Source: Deltaproteobacteria bacterium (GTDB lineage: Bacteria; Desulfobacterota; Binatia; Binatales; Binataceae). From it: a stretch of 18,209 bases of DNA. The notes beneath the pieces are model-generated. The model saw only the letters and a list, made by a program, of their open reading frames with translations. It was not told the DNA's origin and did not search any database. Of this stretch, positions 1 through 6,360 are shown piece by piece (position 1 is the first letter of the stretch; each line of letters begins with the position of its first letter). Made by a program: the position numbers and the translations under genes. The stretch is taken from the NCBI GenBank assembly GCA_021780585.1, contig JAJXYM010000380.1, positions 1-18,209 on the forward strand, given 5' to 3'.

Positions 1-363
1 GAGCGAACGCCGGATTTGACTTGGCTCACGATGGGGCACGGATTCACCTGGGAAAGCCTCGACCTGGATCGCGATCGAAAAGCAGCCCGATCCGCGTGGG
101 ACATCGCCAGTGCGTGGCTGTTGGACGGGAGCTACGACCTGGTGGTCTTTGACGAATTCACTTACGTCATCAACTACGGCTTCGTTCCGCTCGACGAGGT
201 GCTCTCGGCGTTGCAAGCCCGGCGTCCTGATCTTCACGTGATTCTGACTGGGCGGGACGCGCCAGTGGAACTGATTACGATCGCGGACATCGTTACTGAG
301 ATGCAGGCGGTGAAACATCCGTTCCGCGATGGCGTGTCGGCGCGGAAGGGCATCGAATTTTAA
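1..363 (+). CDS. cobO: Cob(I)yrinic acid a,c-diamide / cob(I)alamin adenosyltransferase, 3' part
   Basis: The C-terminal 120 residues of an ATP:corrinoid adenosyltransferase of the CobO/BtuR/CobA family; the gene is open at the left window edge. The enzyme transfers the adenosyl group of ATP to cob(I)alamin in the cytoplasm, making coenzyme B12. Visible family motifs, in order, are GHGFTWES (the corrin/ATP-contacting segment), DEFTYVINYGFV (acidic segment), ILTGRDAP, and the C-terminal block ADIVTEMQAVKHPF followed by GVSARKGIEF. Together these match the E. coli BtuR C-terminus closely in order and spacing. The N-terminal P-loop (usually GNGKGKTT) lies outside the window, so about 70-80 residues are missing. 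No other B12 gene is in view, so its context must lie to the left. The stop is TAA at 361-363. The family call is secure; whether it acts on the diamide or on salvaged cobalamin cannot be told. Confidence 0.93.
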   Translation, partial: ERTPDLTWLTMGHGFTWESLDLDRDRKAARSAWDIASAWLLDGSYDLVVFDEFTYVINYGFVPLDEVLSALQARRPDLHVILTGRDAPVELITIADIVTEMQAVKHPFRDGVSARKGIEF

Positions 364-432
364 TACGTGCAAGACCTTGATGGGGAGTGCGCCGCCGCGA
401 TCCTTAAGTTCGTCGAATCGTTGCGCACTTAG
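364..432 (+). pseudogene. Possible remnant of an alpha/beta-hydrolase C-terminus
   Basis: Directly after the TAA of the adenosyltransferase the same frame stays open for 22 codons to TAG at 430-432. It reads YVQDLDGE, then CAAAILKFVESLRT. The pattern (aromatic-Val-Gln-acidic, then an amphipathic helix ending in F-x-x-S-L) resembles the end of haloalkane dehalogenase or epoxide-hydrolase type alpha/beta hydrolases, where a catalytic His precedes such a tail. Here the His position would be at or before the TAA. This rests on pattern likeness only and could be chance. An inverted repeat (386-392 with 423-429) spans the same bases. Confidence 0.2.
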
Positions 433-538
433 GACGGAGGGACAGAAACGGCGCGGATCTTTACCCCTCGCGTCAATTTTCAGTTAAACCGGGCTGGCAC
501 GAACAATCGTGAACACGCGGCAGTGCGCCCGTGGCGCG

Positions 539-735
539 AAAGGAGGCTGATCGTATGAAAGTTTGACTTATGGCGGTCGTTTCCGGTCGGGTCGGCGGTG
601 CTCGAAAAGGCCGCTCGCGAATGGCTCGATCCGGCCTCGCGGCTCTGAAATTGGACGGGCCTTATCGGTGAGCGGTAGCGATAGCGTTCGGATTGGCGGC
701 TTTTGCGCTAGGTACGCTGGCGTCCTGATTTATCG
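539..735 (+). pseudogene. Strong ribosome-binding site followed by a broken reading frame
   Basis: AAAGGAGG at 539-546 sits 8 nt before ATG at 555, an excellent initiation site, but the frame stops after three codons (Met-Lys-Val-TGA). Shifting the frame by one base gives a protein-like stretch beginning FDLWRSFPVGSAVLEKAARE and running to about 649. The original frame later encodes a hydrophobic segment, AVAIAFGLAAFALGTLAS (about 669-722). This fits a small membrane protein broken by several indels, but no intact homologue is recognised. A three-codon leader peptide is the alternative. Confidence 0.22.
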
Positions 736-891
736 GCTGGCCGTGAGCACGGGCAACCGGGACGCGCCGGCGCTTCCGTCACGCCGTATCCAGCCGGGGG
801 CCGTCAGATCGGCGGCGAAAAGGTCAAGCATTGCCTTTCGCCCATTCGCATTGATCCGTGCGAAGCCGTGGAAGGTTGCCGTGACCAGCGA

Positions 892-926
892 GAGCGGGCG
901 GGAGGACATCGTCCTCCCGCCCGCTC
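892..926 (-). terminator. Perfect 16-bp hairpin downstream of the amidohydrolase-3 gene
   Basis: The arms at 892-907 and 911-926 are exact reverse complements (GAGCGGGCGGGAGGAC and its partner) around a 3-nt loop, ATC. The element lies 34 bp beyond the stop of the minus-strand gene ending at 961, the usual place for a terminator. No T-run follows on either strand, so it may act as a Rho-assisted terminator or a 3'-end stabiliser rather than a classical intrinsic terminator. Confidence 0.5.
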
Positions 927-960
927 GTTGTGATCGAACGAGGCTTGAAAAAGTAGACCG

Positions 961-2673
961 CTAAGCGGTGGCGGCGAGCGGACCGCGGAGCAGTCTGCCG
1001 GGCAGAGCGCCGCTATGTTCGTTGTTGCGCATCAGGACCTCGCCGTTGACGATTGTGGCCTTGATTCCGACCGACTTCTGCTTGAGGCGACGCGCGCCGG
1101 CCGGCAAATCGTACTCGAGCGTCGGCATCGTCGGTGAAATCGTCTCCGGGTCGAAGATCGTGACGTCGGCGAAGTTGCCCTCGCGGATCATCCCGCGTCC
1201 CCGCAGGCCCCAGAATGACGCCAGCTCAAAGGTAATCTTGCGGATCGCGTACTCAAGGGTCAGAGCCTGACGCTCGCGCACCCAATAACCAAGCAGATGG
1301 GTTTGAATTGACGAGTCCATGATCTGGGACACGTGCGCGCCGGAGTCCGAAAAGGTCACGACGGAACGCGGATGGCGCATCATGCCGAGCACAATATCCT
1401 GGTCCTCGTTGACAATCGGCTGGATGAAAAACTGCTTCAGATGTTTTTCCAGTGCGAGATCGATGATCACCTCCAGCGGATCCCGGTTCGCTTCCTTCGC
1501 GATCTGGGCGATCGAGCGATACGGCGGCAGTGGCTTATCGAGCAAGAAGAGGTAATCGAAATTAGGCTTGCGCGCCTCCGCGCCGATCGCGCGGTCAGGT
1601 TGCGCCATATAGTCGCGGGCGGCCTCGAGCAGCGCCCGGCGCGAGTCCGGATTGCGCAGCGCGGCTTCCTGCTCCGCGAGCGGCAGCTTGCGCATGTCCG
1701 ACCACACGGGGGTCTTGTCGAACGGCATCGCGGTCTCGAACGAGAGCAGCGAGCTGATCCACCGGCTACTGCCTTGGGCGAGCATCTTGCCGCCCAAGGC
1801 GACGGTCTCGTCGATCATCTGAAAGTAAGGACGCCAGGTATGCGGCGCCTTGCGTATCGACACGACGCCAAAGGTCGTCGGCACCCTGGTTTCGAGCGCG
1901 AGACGTTGCAGGCGGCCGAGAAAATCGTGCATGCGCTCGGGGTCGCGATCGATATCCTCCTGCGCCAACTCGAAGACTCCGGCGCCCAGATCGCCCAACA
2001 CGCCCACCAGCTCACGGACCTCATTCCAGTTGGCGAGACGGCTCGCGACCGGTCGGCTGTCGGGAGTCTCATGATTGCGGTTGCGCGATGTGCTGAAGCC
2101 GGCGGCGCCAGCTTTGATCGCGTCGCGCAATTCCCGCTTCATCGCGGCAAGATCTTCCGAAGTCGCTTCGTCGGAAAAGGCCCGCTCGCCCATCACGTAA
2201 GTGCGCAGCGCCGAATGGCCCATATAGGCCGTGTAGTTGATCCCTTTGGACAGCCGATCGATCGCGTCGAGATATTGCGGGAACGAATCCCATGACCATT
2301 TGACGCCGGCTTCCATCGCCTTGGGCGAGATATCCTCGGCGCGCTCGAGGTTGCGGATCACCCGCGCCTTGTCTTTCTCCGCGCACGGGGCGAGCGAGAA
2401 GCCGCAATTGCCCATCACGACGGTGGTGACGCCGTGCCAGCACGAACAGGTGCCGAGCGTGTCCCAGAAGATCTGCGCGTCCATGTGGGTATGGCCGTCG
2501 ATGAAGCCGGGAGCGACGACGTGACTTTCGGCGTCGATTGTCTCCTTCGCCGAGTCGTCGATTTTGCCGATCGCGGCGATTCGGCCTTGCGCGATCGCGA
2601 CGTCGGCGCGATAACGCGGGAGCCCGGAGCCATCGACGACCGTTCCGTTGCGAATGATCAGATCGTATGACAT
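961..2673 (-). CDS. Amidohydrolase-3 family protein, D-aminoacylase-like
   Basis: A 570-residue cytoplasmic TIM-barrel amidohydrolase related to N-acyl-D-amino-acid deacylases, which release a carboxylate from N-acyl-D-amino acids. The ATG at 2673 is chosen because GGGGAGG lies about 6 nt upstream and the protein then starts MSYDLIIRNGTVVDGSG, the family's small beta domain. A longer frame (to 2763) adds 30 non-family residues. Visible features are VAPGFIDGHTHMD with metal-type His61 and His63, GNCGFS with Cys90 (bridging ligand in D-aminoacylase), DSGAH with Asp443, and the C-terminal block GNFADVTIFD, TIVNGEV and SGALPGRLLR. The strands that usually carry the two other zinc-binding histidines instead read GVFELAQED (232-240) and PTTFGVV (265-271), without His. 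The substrate may therefore differ. It is the last gene of a four-gene minus-strand run, 178 bp behind the CMD-like gene. Confidence 0.82.
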   Translation of the reverse strand: MSYDLIIRNGTVVDGSGLPRYRADVAIAQGRIAAIGKIDDSAKETIDAESHVVAPGFIDGHTHMDAQIFWDTLGTCSCWHGVTTVVMGNCGFSLAPCAEKDKARVIRNLERAEDISPKAMEAGVKWSWDSFPQYLDAIDRLSKGINYTAYMGHSALRTYVMGERAFSDEATSEDLAAMKRELRDAIKAGAAGFSTSRNRNHETPDSRPVASRLANWNEVRELVGVLGDLGAGVFELAQEDIDRDPERMHDFLGRLQRLALETRVPTTFGVVSIRKAPHTWRPYFQMIDETVALGGKMLAQGSSRWISSLLSFETAMPFDKTPVWSDMRKLPLAEQEAALRNPDSRRALLEAARDYMAQPDRAIGAEARKPNFDYLFLLDKPLPPYRSIAQIAKEANRDPLEVIIDLALEKHLKQFFIQPIVNEDQDIVLGMMRHPRSVVTFSDSGAHVSQIMDSSIQTHLLGYWVRERQALTLEYAIRKITFELASFWGLRGRGMIREGNFADVTIFDPETISPTMPTLEYDLPAGARRLKQKSVGIKATIVNGEVLMRNNEHSGALPGRLLRGPLAATA

Positions 2674-2851
2674 TTTTCCTCCCCCGGGTCGGGAGCGACG
2701 CCTGAAGGCGCGCCGATCTTCCCGCCGTTCATATGATGCGCGTCTCGCATCGGTCTTATCCAAAATCTTCGCGCGATAAGTAAAAGAACCTTACGCGTGT
2801 ATCCAGCCGATCGCTTCGGCCCACGCGGGTCGGCGTAAAGCGCGACCGCGA

Positions 2852-3406
2852 TTATTTCCTCGCGCCCGGCAAGTAGTCGTCGAGCGGGACGCCCAGACTG
2901 TTCAGCGCCCACGACACCAGGTTGTACTGGCCGACGGTAAACACCACGTCCATCATCTGCTCCGTGTTGTAGCGCTCGGAAAGCGCTTTCCAGGTTTCGT
3001 CGGAGACCACGGAATTTTCGAACAGGTCGTCAGCCGCCTGAATCAACGCGGCGTCATTCTTATTCCATCCGGCCGTCGGTCCCTTGCCGATCCGTTCGAT
3101 TTCATCGTCGGTGACGCCCGCGGCTTTGGCGATTCGAACGTGCTGCTCCCATTCGTACGGGGCCTGGTTGAGCCATCCGATCCTCAGAATCAAGATCTCC
3201 CGCTCGCGAACGGCTAACGTCTGCTGGTCGGAGAGTATGTAGCTCGCGAATTTCGACCAGGCGCGAGCGAGCCGCGGATGCTGCATCAGAACTCTGAAGA
3301 TATTGACCACCTTGCCGTTGACCATGGTTCGTTCGCCCAGCTCGCGGTCTTTGTCGCTGAGCGTCGAAAAATCACGGAACGGCACTCGCTGTTTTCTCTC
3401 GATCAT
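2852..3406 (-). CDS. Carboxymuconolactone decarboxylase / AhpD-like protein
   Basis: A 184-residue all-helical protein of the CMD superfamily. The core is LAVREREILILRIGWLNQAPYEWEQHVRIAKAAGV (split here only for reading: catalytic-type segment YEWEQH at 84-89), followed by DDEIERI and a C-terminal helix GQYNLVSWALNSLGVP. The CxxC pair of the peroxidase-type AhpD members is absent: the H-7 and H-4 positions hold Ala82 and Glu85, and His89 is kept. This is the gamma-CMD-like 'YEW..H' type, for which the reaction is often unknown. Thiol peroxidase activity is unlikely. ATG at 3406 is preceded by GGAGG with about 8 nt spacing. The gene lies 37 bp behind the amidohydrolase-2 gene, which suggests co-transcription and a shared pathway. 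The family call is firm; the reaction is unknown. Confidence 0.85.
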   Translation of the reverse strand: MIERKQRVPFRDFSTLSDKDRELGERTMVNGKVVNIFRVLMQHPRLARAWSKFASYILSDQQTLAVREREILILRIGWLNQAPYEWEQHVRIAKAAGVTDDEIERIGKGPTAGWNKNDAALIQAADDLFENSVVSDETWKALSERYNTEQMMDVVFTVGQYNLVSWALNSLGVPLDDYLPGARK

Positions 3407-3443
3407 CGGATGTCCTCCGTGTAACGGTCAACCAGTCCGCCGC

Positions 3444-4637
3444 TCACGCGCCGACCGCCGCGGTTCGTTTCGCCTCGTCCGCCGCGTCAGGCCCGGCGAC
3501 CTTGTAGAGCTTTTGCGCGTTACCCCAGAGGATCTTGTGACGTACCGACTCCGCACAGTCCGAGAGTCCGCCTTTGATCCGCGCGTGTACTTCGTCGCCG
3601 TAGAGCGAGGTCGGATGCGGAAAATCGGTTTCGAAGAGGACGTTGTCCTCGCCGATCTTGTCGATCAGTCGGCGCGGCGCGGTCTGTTCGAACCAGTAAC
3701 AGGCGTAGACGTTGCGCGCGAAATACTCGGACGGCAGCCGATCGAATTCCGGATGCTCTTCCGCCACGCTATTGCCCTGGAACTGATAATCCATCGCCTC
3801 GAGCGCGAAGGGAATCCAGCCGATACCGCTTTCCACCGAGACGAACTTGATCTTGGGATAACGCGCCAGCACTCCGGACATCAGCAGGTCGTTAAGCTGG
3901 AGGCCGTTGCGAAGGAAAATATCCACGGCCAGTTCCGCAAACGCGGCCATCCTGCCGTAGCTCGCGACTCTCGTTTTCAGCAGTCCTTCGGCCATATCGC
4001 CCGAGCCGATATGAAAGCTGATCGGCAGATCCAGTTCGACCGCGACTTCCCATAGTGGGTTCCAATGCGGGTCGCCCAGCAGCGGCTTGCCGTAGTATTG
4101 CGGCTCGCCGGTGAAGAGAATGCCTTTGTGGCCCATTGCGGCGCATCGCCGGACTTCCTTGACGGCGGCGGCCACGTCCCAGAACGGGATCGAAGTGATC
4201 GGCAGCAGGCGGCGGGAATCCGCTGACGCCCACTCGGTCTGCCAATCATTGTAAATCTCGACGCAGGTGAGCATCAGCTCGGGATCGTTCAGTTTCAGGA
4301 ACTGTTGCGCGCCAAAACCGCCGACGTTCGGATACATGACCATCGCCCAAATGCCCATCTGGTCCATGTACTTCAGCCGCGCCTTGGCGTCGTACGCCCC
4401 CGGGTGCATCTCGTCGTAATTTTTGGGCGGGCGCTTGAAGCTACCCACTCCCGCGGTAGCGGTCATGCCGACGCTCGCCAAACCCCGTCCGCTCCCCAGA
4501 ACCCAGCGCTGAATCCCTCTGGCGTCGGTTTCCACATGAGGCACGCGATCGCGCATGCTGGCCGGCGCGCGGCTGATCCACAGGTCCGGCGTTTCGGTCA
4601 CATGGGTGTCGACGTCAATGATCGTGTAACCACTCAT
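3444..4637 (-). CDS. Amidohydrolase-2 family metal-dependent hydrolase/decarboxylase
   Basis: A 397-residue TIM-barrel protein of the ACMSD-like amidohydrolase-2 family, whose members hydrolyse or decarboxylate cyclic and aromatic acids. The N-terminal metal motif is IDVDTHV (Asp8, Asp10, His12), a D-x-H variant of the usual H-x-H. Further motifs are PISFHIGSG with His209, FVSVESGIGWIP with Glu269, and NVLFETDFPHP with Asp338 and His341, the typical C-terminal catalytic Asp block. ATG at 4637 has AAGGAGAG about 6 nt upstream. Length and full motif set indicate an intact gene. It is followed after 37 bp by the CMD-like gene, a pairing that hints at ring- or lactone-type substrates. Compared with true ACMSD (about 330 residues) it is longer, with an inserted region near 40-80. 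Substrate unknown. Confidence 0.88.
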   Translation of the reverse strand: MSGYTIIDVDTHVTETPDLWISRAPASMRDRVPHVETDARGIQRWVLGSGRGLASVGMTATAGVGSFKRPPKNYDEMHPGAYDAKARLKYMDQMGIWAMVMYPNVGGFGAQQFLKLNDPELMLTCVEIYNDWQTEWASADSRRLLPITSIPFWDVAAAVKEVRRCAAMGHKGILFTGEPQYYGKPLLGDPHWNPLWEVAVELDLPISFHIGSGDMAEGLLKTRVASYGRMAAFAELAVDIFLRNGLQLNDLLMSGVLARYPKIKFVSVESGIGWIPFALEAMDYQFQGNSVAEEHPEFDRLPSEYFARNVYACYWFEQTAPRRLIDKIGEDNVLFETDFPHPTSLYGDEVHARIKGGLSDCAESVRHKILWGNAQKLYKVAGPDAADEAKRTAAVGA

Positions 4638-4725
4638 GATTTCTCTCCTTCAATCGTCTGAGCGTTGTAGCGGGTCGCGATCGGCTCCGCTCCCGCGCAG
4701 TTTGATTTGGCGCGCATGCGCACGA

Positions 4726-4740
4726 AAAAGATTATCTTTT
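4726..4740. repeat. Perfect AT-rich inverted repeat in an intergenic gap
   Basis: AAAAGAT-T-ATCTTTT, with 7-bp arms at 4726-4732 and 4734-4740, lies between the alcohol dehydrogenase and amidohydrolase-2 genes, both on the minus strand. It is strikingly AT-rich for its surroundings. A second palindrome, GCGCATGCGC, lies at 4712-4721. Read on the minus strand it is 89-103 nt before the amidohydrolase start, so it could be an operator or part of a promoter, or a weak terminator for the dehydrogenase, whose stop is 44 bp away. Confidence 0.35.
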
Positions 4741-4783
4741 CGATCGTTATCGGCGACGCCCGCCTTCAGCGGCGCACCAGCGG

Positions 4784-5818
4784 CTAAAACTGGTTTATCA
4801 CGCTAATCCCGACGTTTTCGAATTTGGACATCTGCTCGAGCACGCTAAAAGCTTTTTCCAGCGGTATCGTCTCAGTGATCAGCTTGCGGGGCTGAAGCCG
4901 CCCGCGCTCGACCATGCTCAGCATCGCGGGATAGCGAAACGACTGTATCGCCAGCGATCCGGCGATCTGGAGCTCCTTGAACACGATCTGATCGATGGGC
5001 AGCGCGACTTCGCCCTTTTCGCCTTGCGTGGTAAGGCCGATCTGAACGTGGCGCCCGCGCTTGCGCAGGCTCAGGATGGCGTTGCGGCAGGTGGCGGCGA
5101 TACCGAGCGCGTCAACGCTGACGTCGGCGCCGCCGTGCGTCAGGTCCATCACCGCCTTGACCGGATCGCCGTTCTTGCCGTTGACGACGTCGGAAGCGCC
5201 GACTTCCTTCGCCAACTCCAGCTTGCGGTCGTCCAGGTCAACCGCGATCACCCGCGCGCCCAGCGCCGAGGCGATCTGAATTGCCGATAATCCGACTCCG
5301 CCGCAGCCGTACACCACCACCGTCTCGTCGGCCTTGACCTCTCCCTGGTCGAGGATGCCGTGAAAGGCCGTAACGTAGCGGCATCCCATCGCGGACGCTT
5401 CGACGAAATCGATCTTGTCGGGGAGTTGCGCGCAATTGAAGTCGGCGTGCTTCAACACCGAGTAGCGGGCGTAGCCGCCGTTGCTGGGCGTGAAGCAATG
5501 GTTGGAATGGCCGGTGCGGCAGTCCTCGCAGACCCCGCAACCCTGCACGAGCGGCGCCACCACCCGCGCGCCGGGCTTGAGCGTCTTTACATCCTTGCCC
5601 ACTTCCTCGATCACGCCCGCGAATTCGTGTCCGAGGATTGTTGGCAGTCGCGGTTTGAAGCCGATCCATCCCCAGTCGCCCTGCCATAGATGCCAGTCGG
5701 AGCGGCAGATGCCGCTGCCCTCCACGCGCACAATTGCGCCGTCGGAGGGGCATTTCGGCTCGGGCCATTCCTTGACCACCATAGGCTTGCCGACTTGTTC
5801 CATCACCATGGCTTTCAT
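4784..5818 (-). CDS. Zinc-dependent, NAD-type medium-chain alcohol dehydrogenase
   Basis: A 344-residue medium-chain dehydrogenase that oxidises an alcohol to an aldehyde or ketone with a nicotinamide cofactor. Catalytic zinc ligands are visible as Cys38 in GSGICRSDWH, His64-Glu65 in LGHEFAG, and probably Cys146 in MGCRYVTA. The structural zinc lobe has four Cys at 94, 97, 100 and 108. The Rossmann motif GCGGVG (171-176) is followed by Asp194 at the end of the second strand (IAVDLDD), which favours NAD over NADP. ATG at 5818 (MKAMVMEQ) is chosen: GAGG lies about 10 nt upstream, and the extension to a TTG at 5839 adds only seven non-family residues. It is the first gene of the minus-strand run ending at 961. 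The substrate cannot be read from sequence. Confidence 0.88.
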   Translation of the reverse strand: MKAMVMEQVGKPMVVKEWPEPKCPSDGAIVRVEGSGICRSDWHLWQGDWGWIGFKPRLPTILGHEFAGVIEEVGKDVKTLKPGARVVAPLVQGCGVCEDCRTGHSNHCFTPSNGGYARYSVLKHADFNCAQLPDKIDFVEASAMGCRYVTAFHGILDQGEVKADETVVVYGCGGVGLSAIQIASALGARVIAVDLDDRKLELAKEVGASDVVNGKNGDPVKAVMDLTHGGADVSVDALGIAATCRNAILSLRKRGRHVQIGLTTQGEKGEVALPIDQIVFKELQIAGSLAIQSFRYPAMLSMVERGRLQPRKLITETIPLEKAFSVLEQMSKFENVGISVINQF

Positions 5819-6360
5819 GACCAACACACCTCGCTTCAATTGCGGGATTTGGCGAGCCTTTCGGGGCTGCTGATGAAGCTAAACACCACACTTGTTACGG
5901 AACCGCAAGAGGCGGCGGCAGGCGTGATTCCGTCACAAAGGCTCTGAGCGTTCGTCGAGTAGCCAACCTTACGTCAACGTCCAGGCTGAACAGTCTTTCG
6001 CCGCCGTACGAAGTCGTGCGAGTCCGCGAAGCTCGCGAGCGTTGTGTCCGAGTCGCCACTCCAGCGCCAGCGCCGATCGCATATTGAGCCGCTCGACCAG
6101 TGACGGTGATGCTCCGCCGGCATGGTAAGGAACGATTCGGGATTGCGGATGACGTTCGCGCCCGCCGGCATCGATCGATAATGACGCTGACGTTGAACTG
6201 CCGAAAGAAAAAAGTGATCATCACCGCCGCGGCGATCCTGTTCCGTTGCTTGATCGCCGGCGGGGTTGAGCGATAATTGCCGCGCCGTTGCAAAGTCCGC
6301 AAGAGTCCGATGCTCCGTGGACGCTCAAGCGCAACGTCGGAAAGGATGGGGGCAACCAAT
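5819..6360. other. Divergent intergenic region, 542 bp
   Basis: This separates the minus-strand dehydrogenase cluster from the plus-strand HMG-CoA lyase. No frame is convincing: the 170-codon minus-strand frame at 5895-6407 is arginine-rich, overlaps the lyase start and matches nothing known. It should hold promoters for both directions; the best plus-strand candidate is at 6250-6277. A palindrome ATCGATCGAT lies at 6170-6179. A minus-strand 37-codon frame (5969-6082) has an amphipathic, helix-like composition but only a weak ribosome-binding site. Confidence 0.55.
6250..6277 (+). promoter_or_regulatory. Candidate sigma-70-type promoter for HMG-CoA lyase
   Basis: TTGATC (6250-6255) and GATAAT (6272-6277) are separated by 16 bp and lie about 83 bp before the lyase ATG. 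Four of six and five of six bases match the consensus hexamers. It is the best-looking promoter in the divergent region; no operator was identified around it. Confidence 0.38.

Larger units (their letters stand above)
364..960. other. Gap of about 600 bp with no credible intact gene
   Basis: No frame here gives a convincing protein. The longest open frame (563-964, plus) is arginine/serine rich, starts at TTG without its own ribosome-binding site, resembles no family I know and runs through the hairpin at 892-926. The stretch holds a 22-codon open tail directly behind the adenosyltransferase stop, a small inverted repeat CACGA-ACAA-TCGTG at 498-511, a perfect Shine-Dalgarno site at 539-546 and the long hairpin at 892-926. 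The picture is of decayed sequence plus 3'-end signals. No tRNA or known small RNA was recognised. Confidence 0.6.

Noticed and set aside
495..509. TGGCAC box resembling a sigma-54 -24 element
   Set aside because: The expected TTGC at the -12 position is absent (ATCG at the right spacing) and the GG/GC spacing rule is not met.
555..735. Several in-frame TGA codons suggesting selenocysteine or recoding
   Set aside because: TGA is the commonest chance stop in GC-rich DNA, no selenocysteine-type context is evident, and other genes in the window use TGA as a normal stop.
563..964. 133-codon plus-strand frame in the left gap
   Set aside because: TTG start without a ribosome-binding site, Arg/Ser-rich, and it reads straight through the 16-bp hairpin.
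1333..2295. 320-codon plus-strand frame opposite the amidohydrolase-3 gene
   Set aside because: Arg/His-rich antisense shadow; the minus strand carries the full amidohydrolase motifs.
5969..6082. 37-codon minus-strand frame (MRSALALEWRLG... amphipathic helix)
   Set aside because: The composition is protein-like, but the ribosome-binding site is weak and no homologue is recognised; too little to call a gene.
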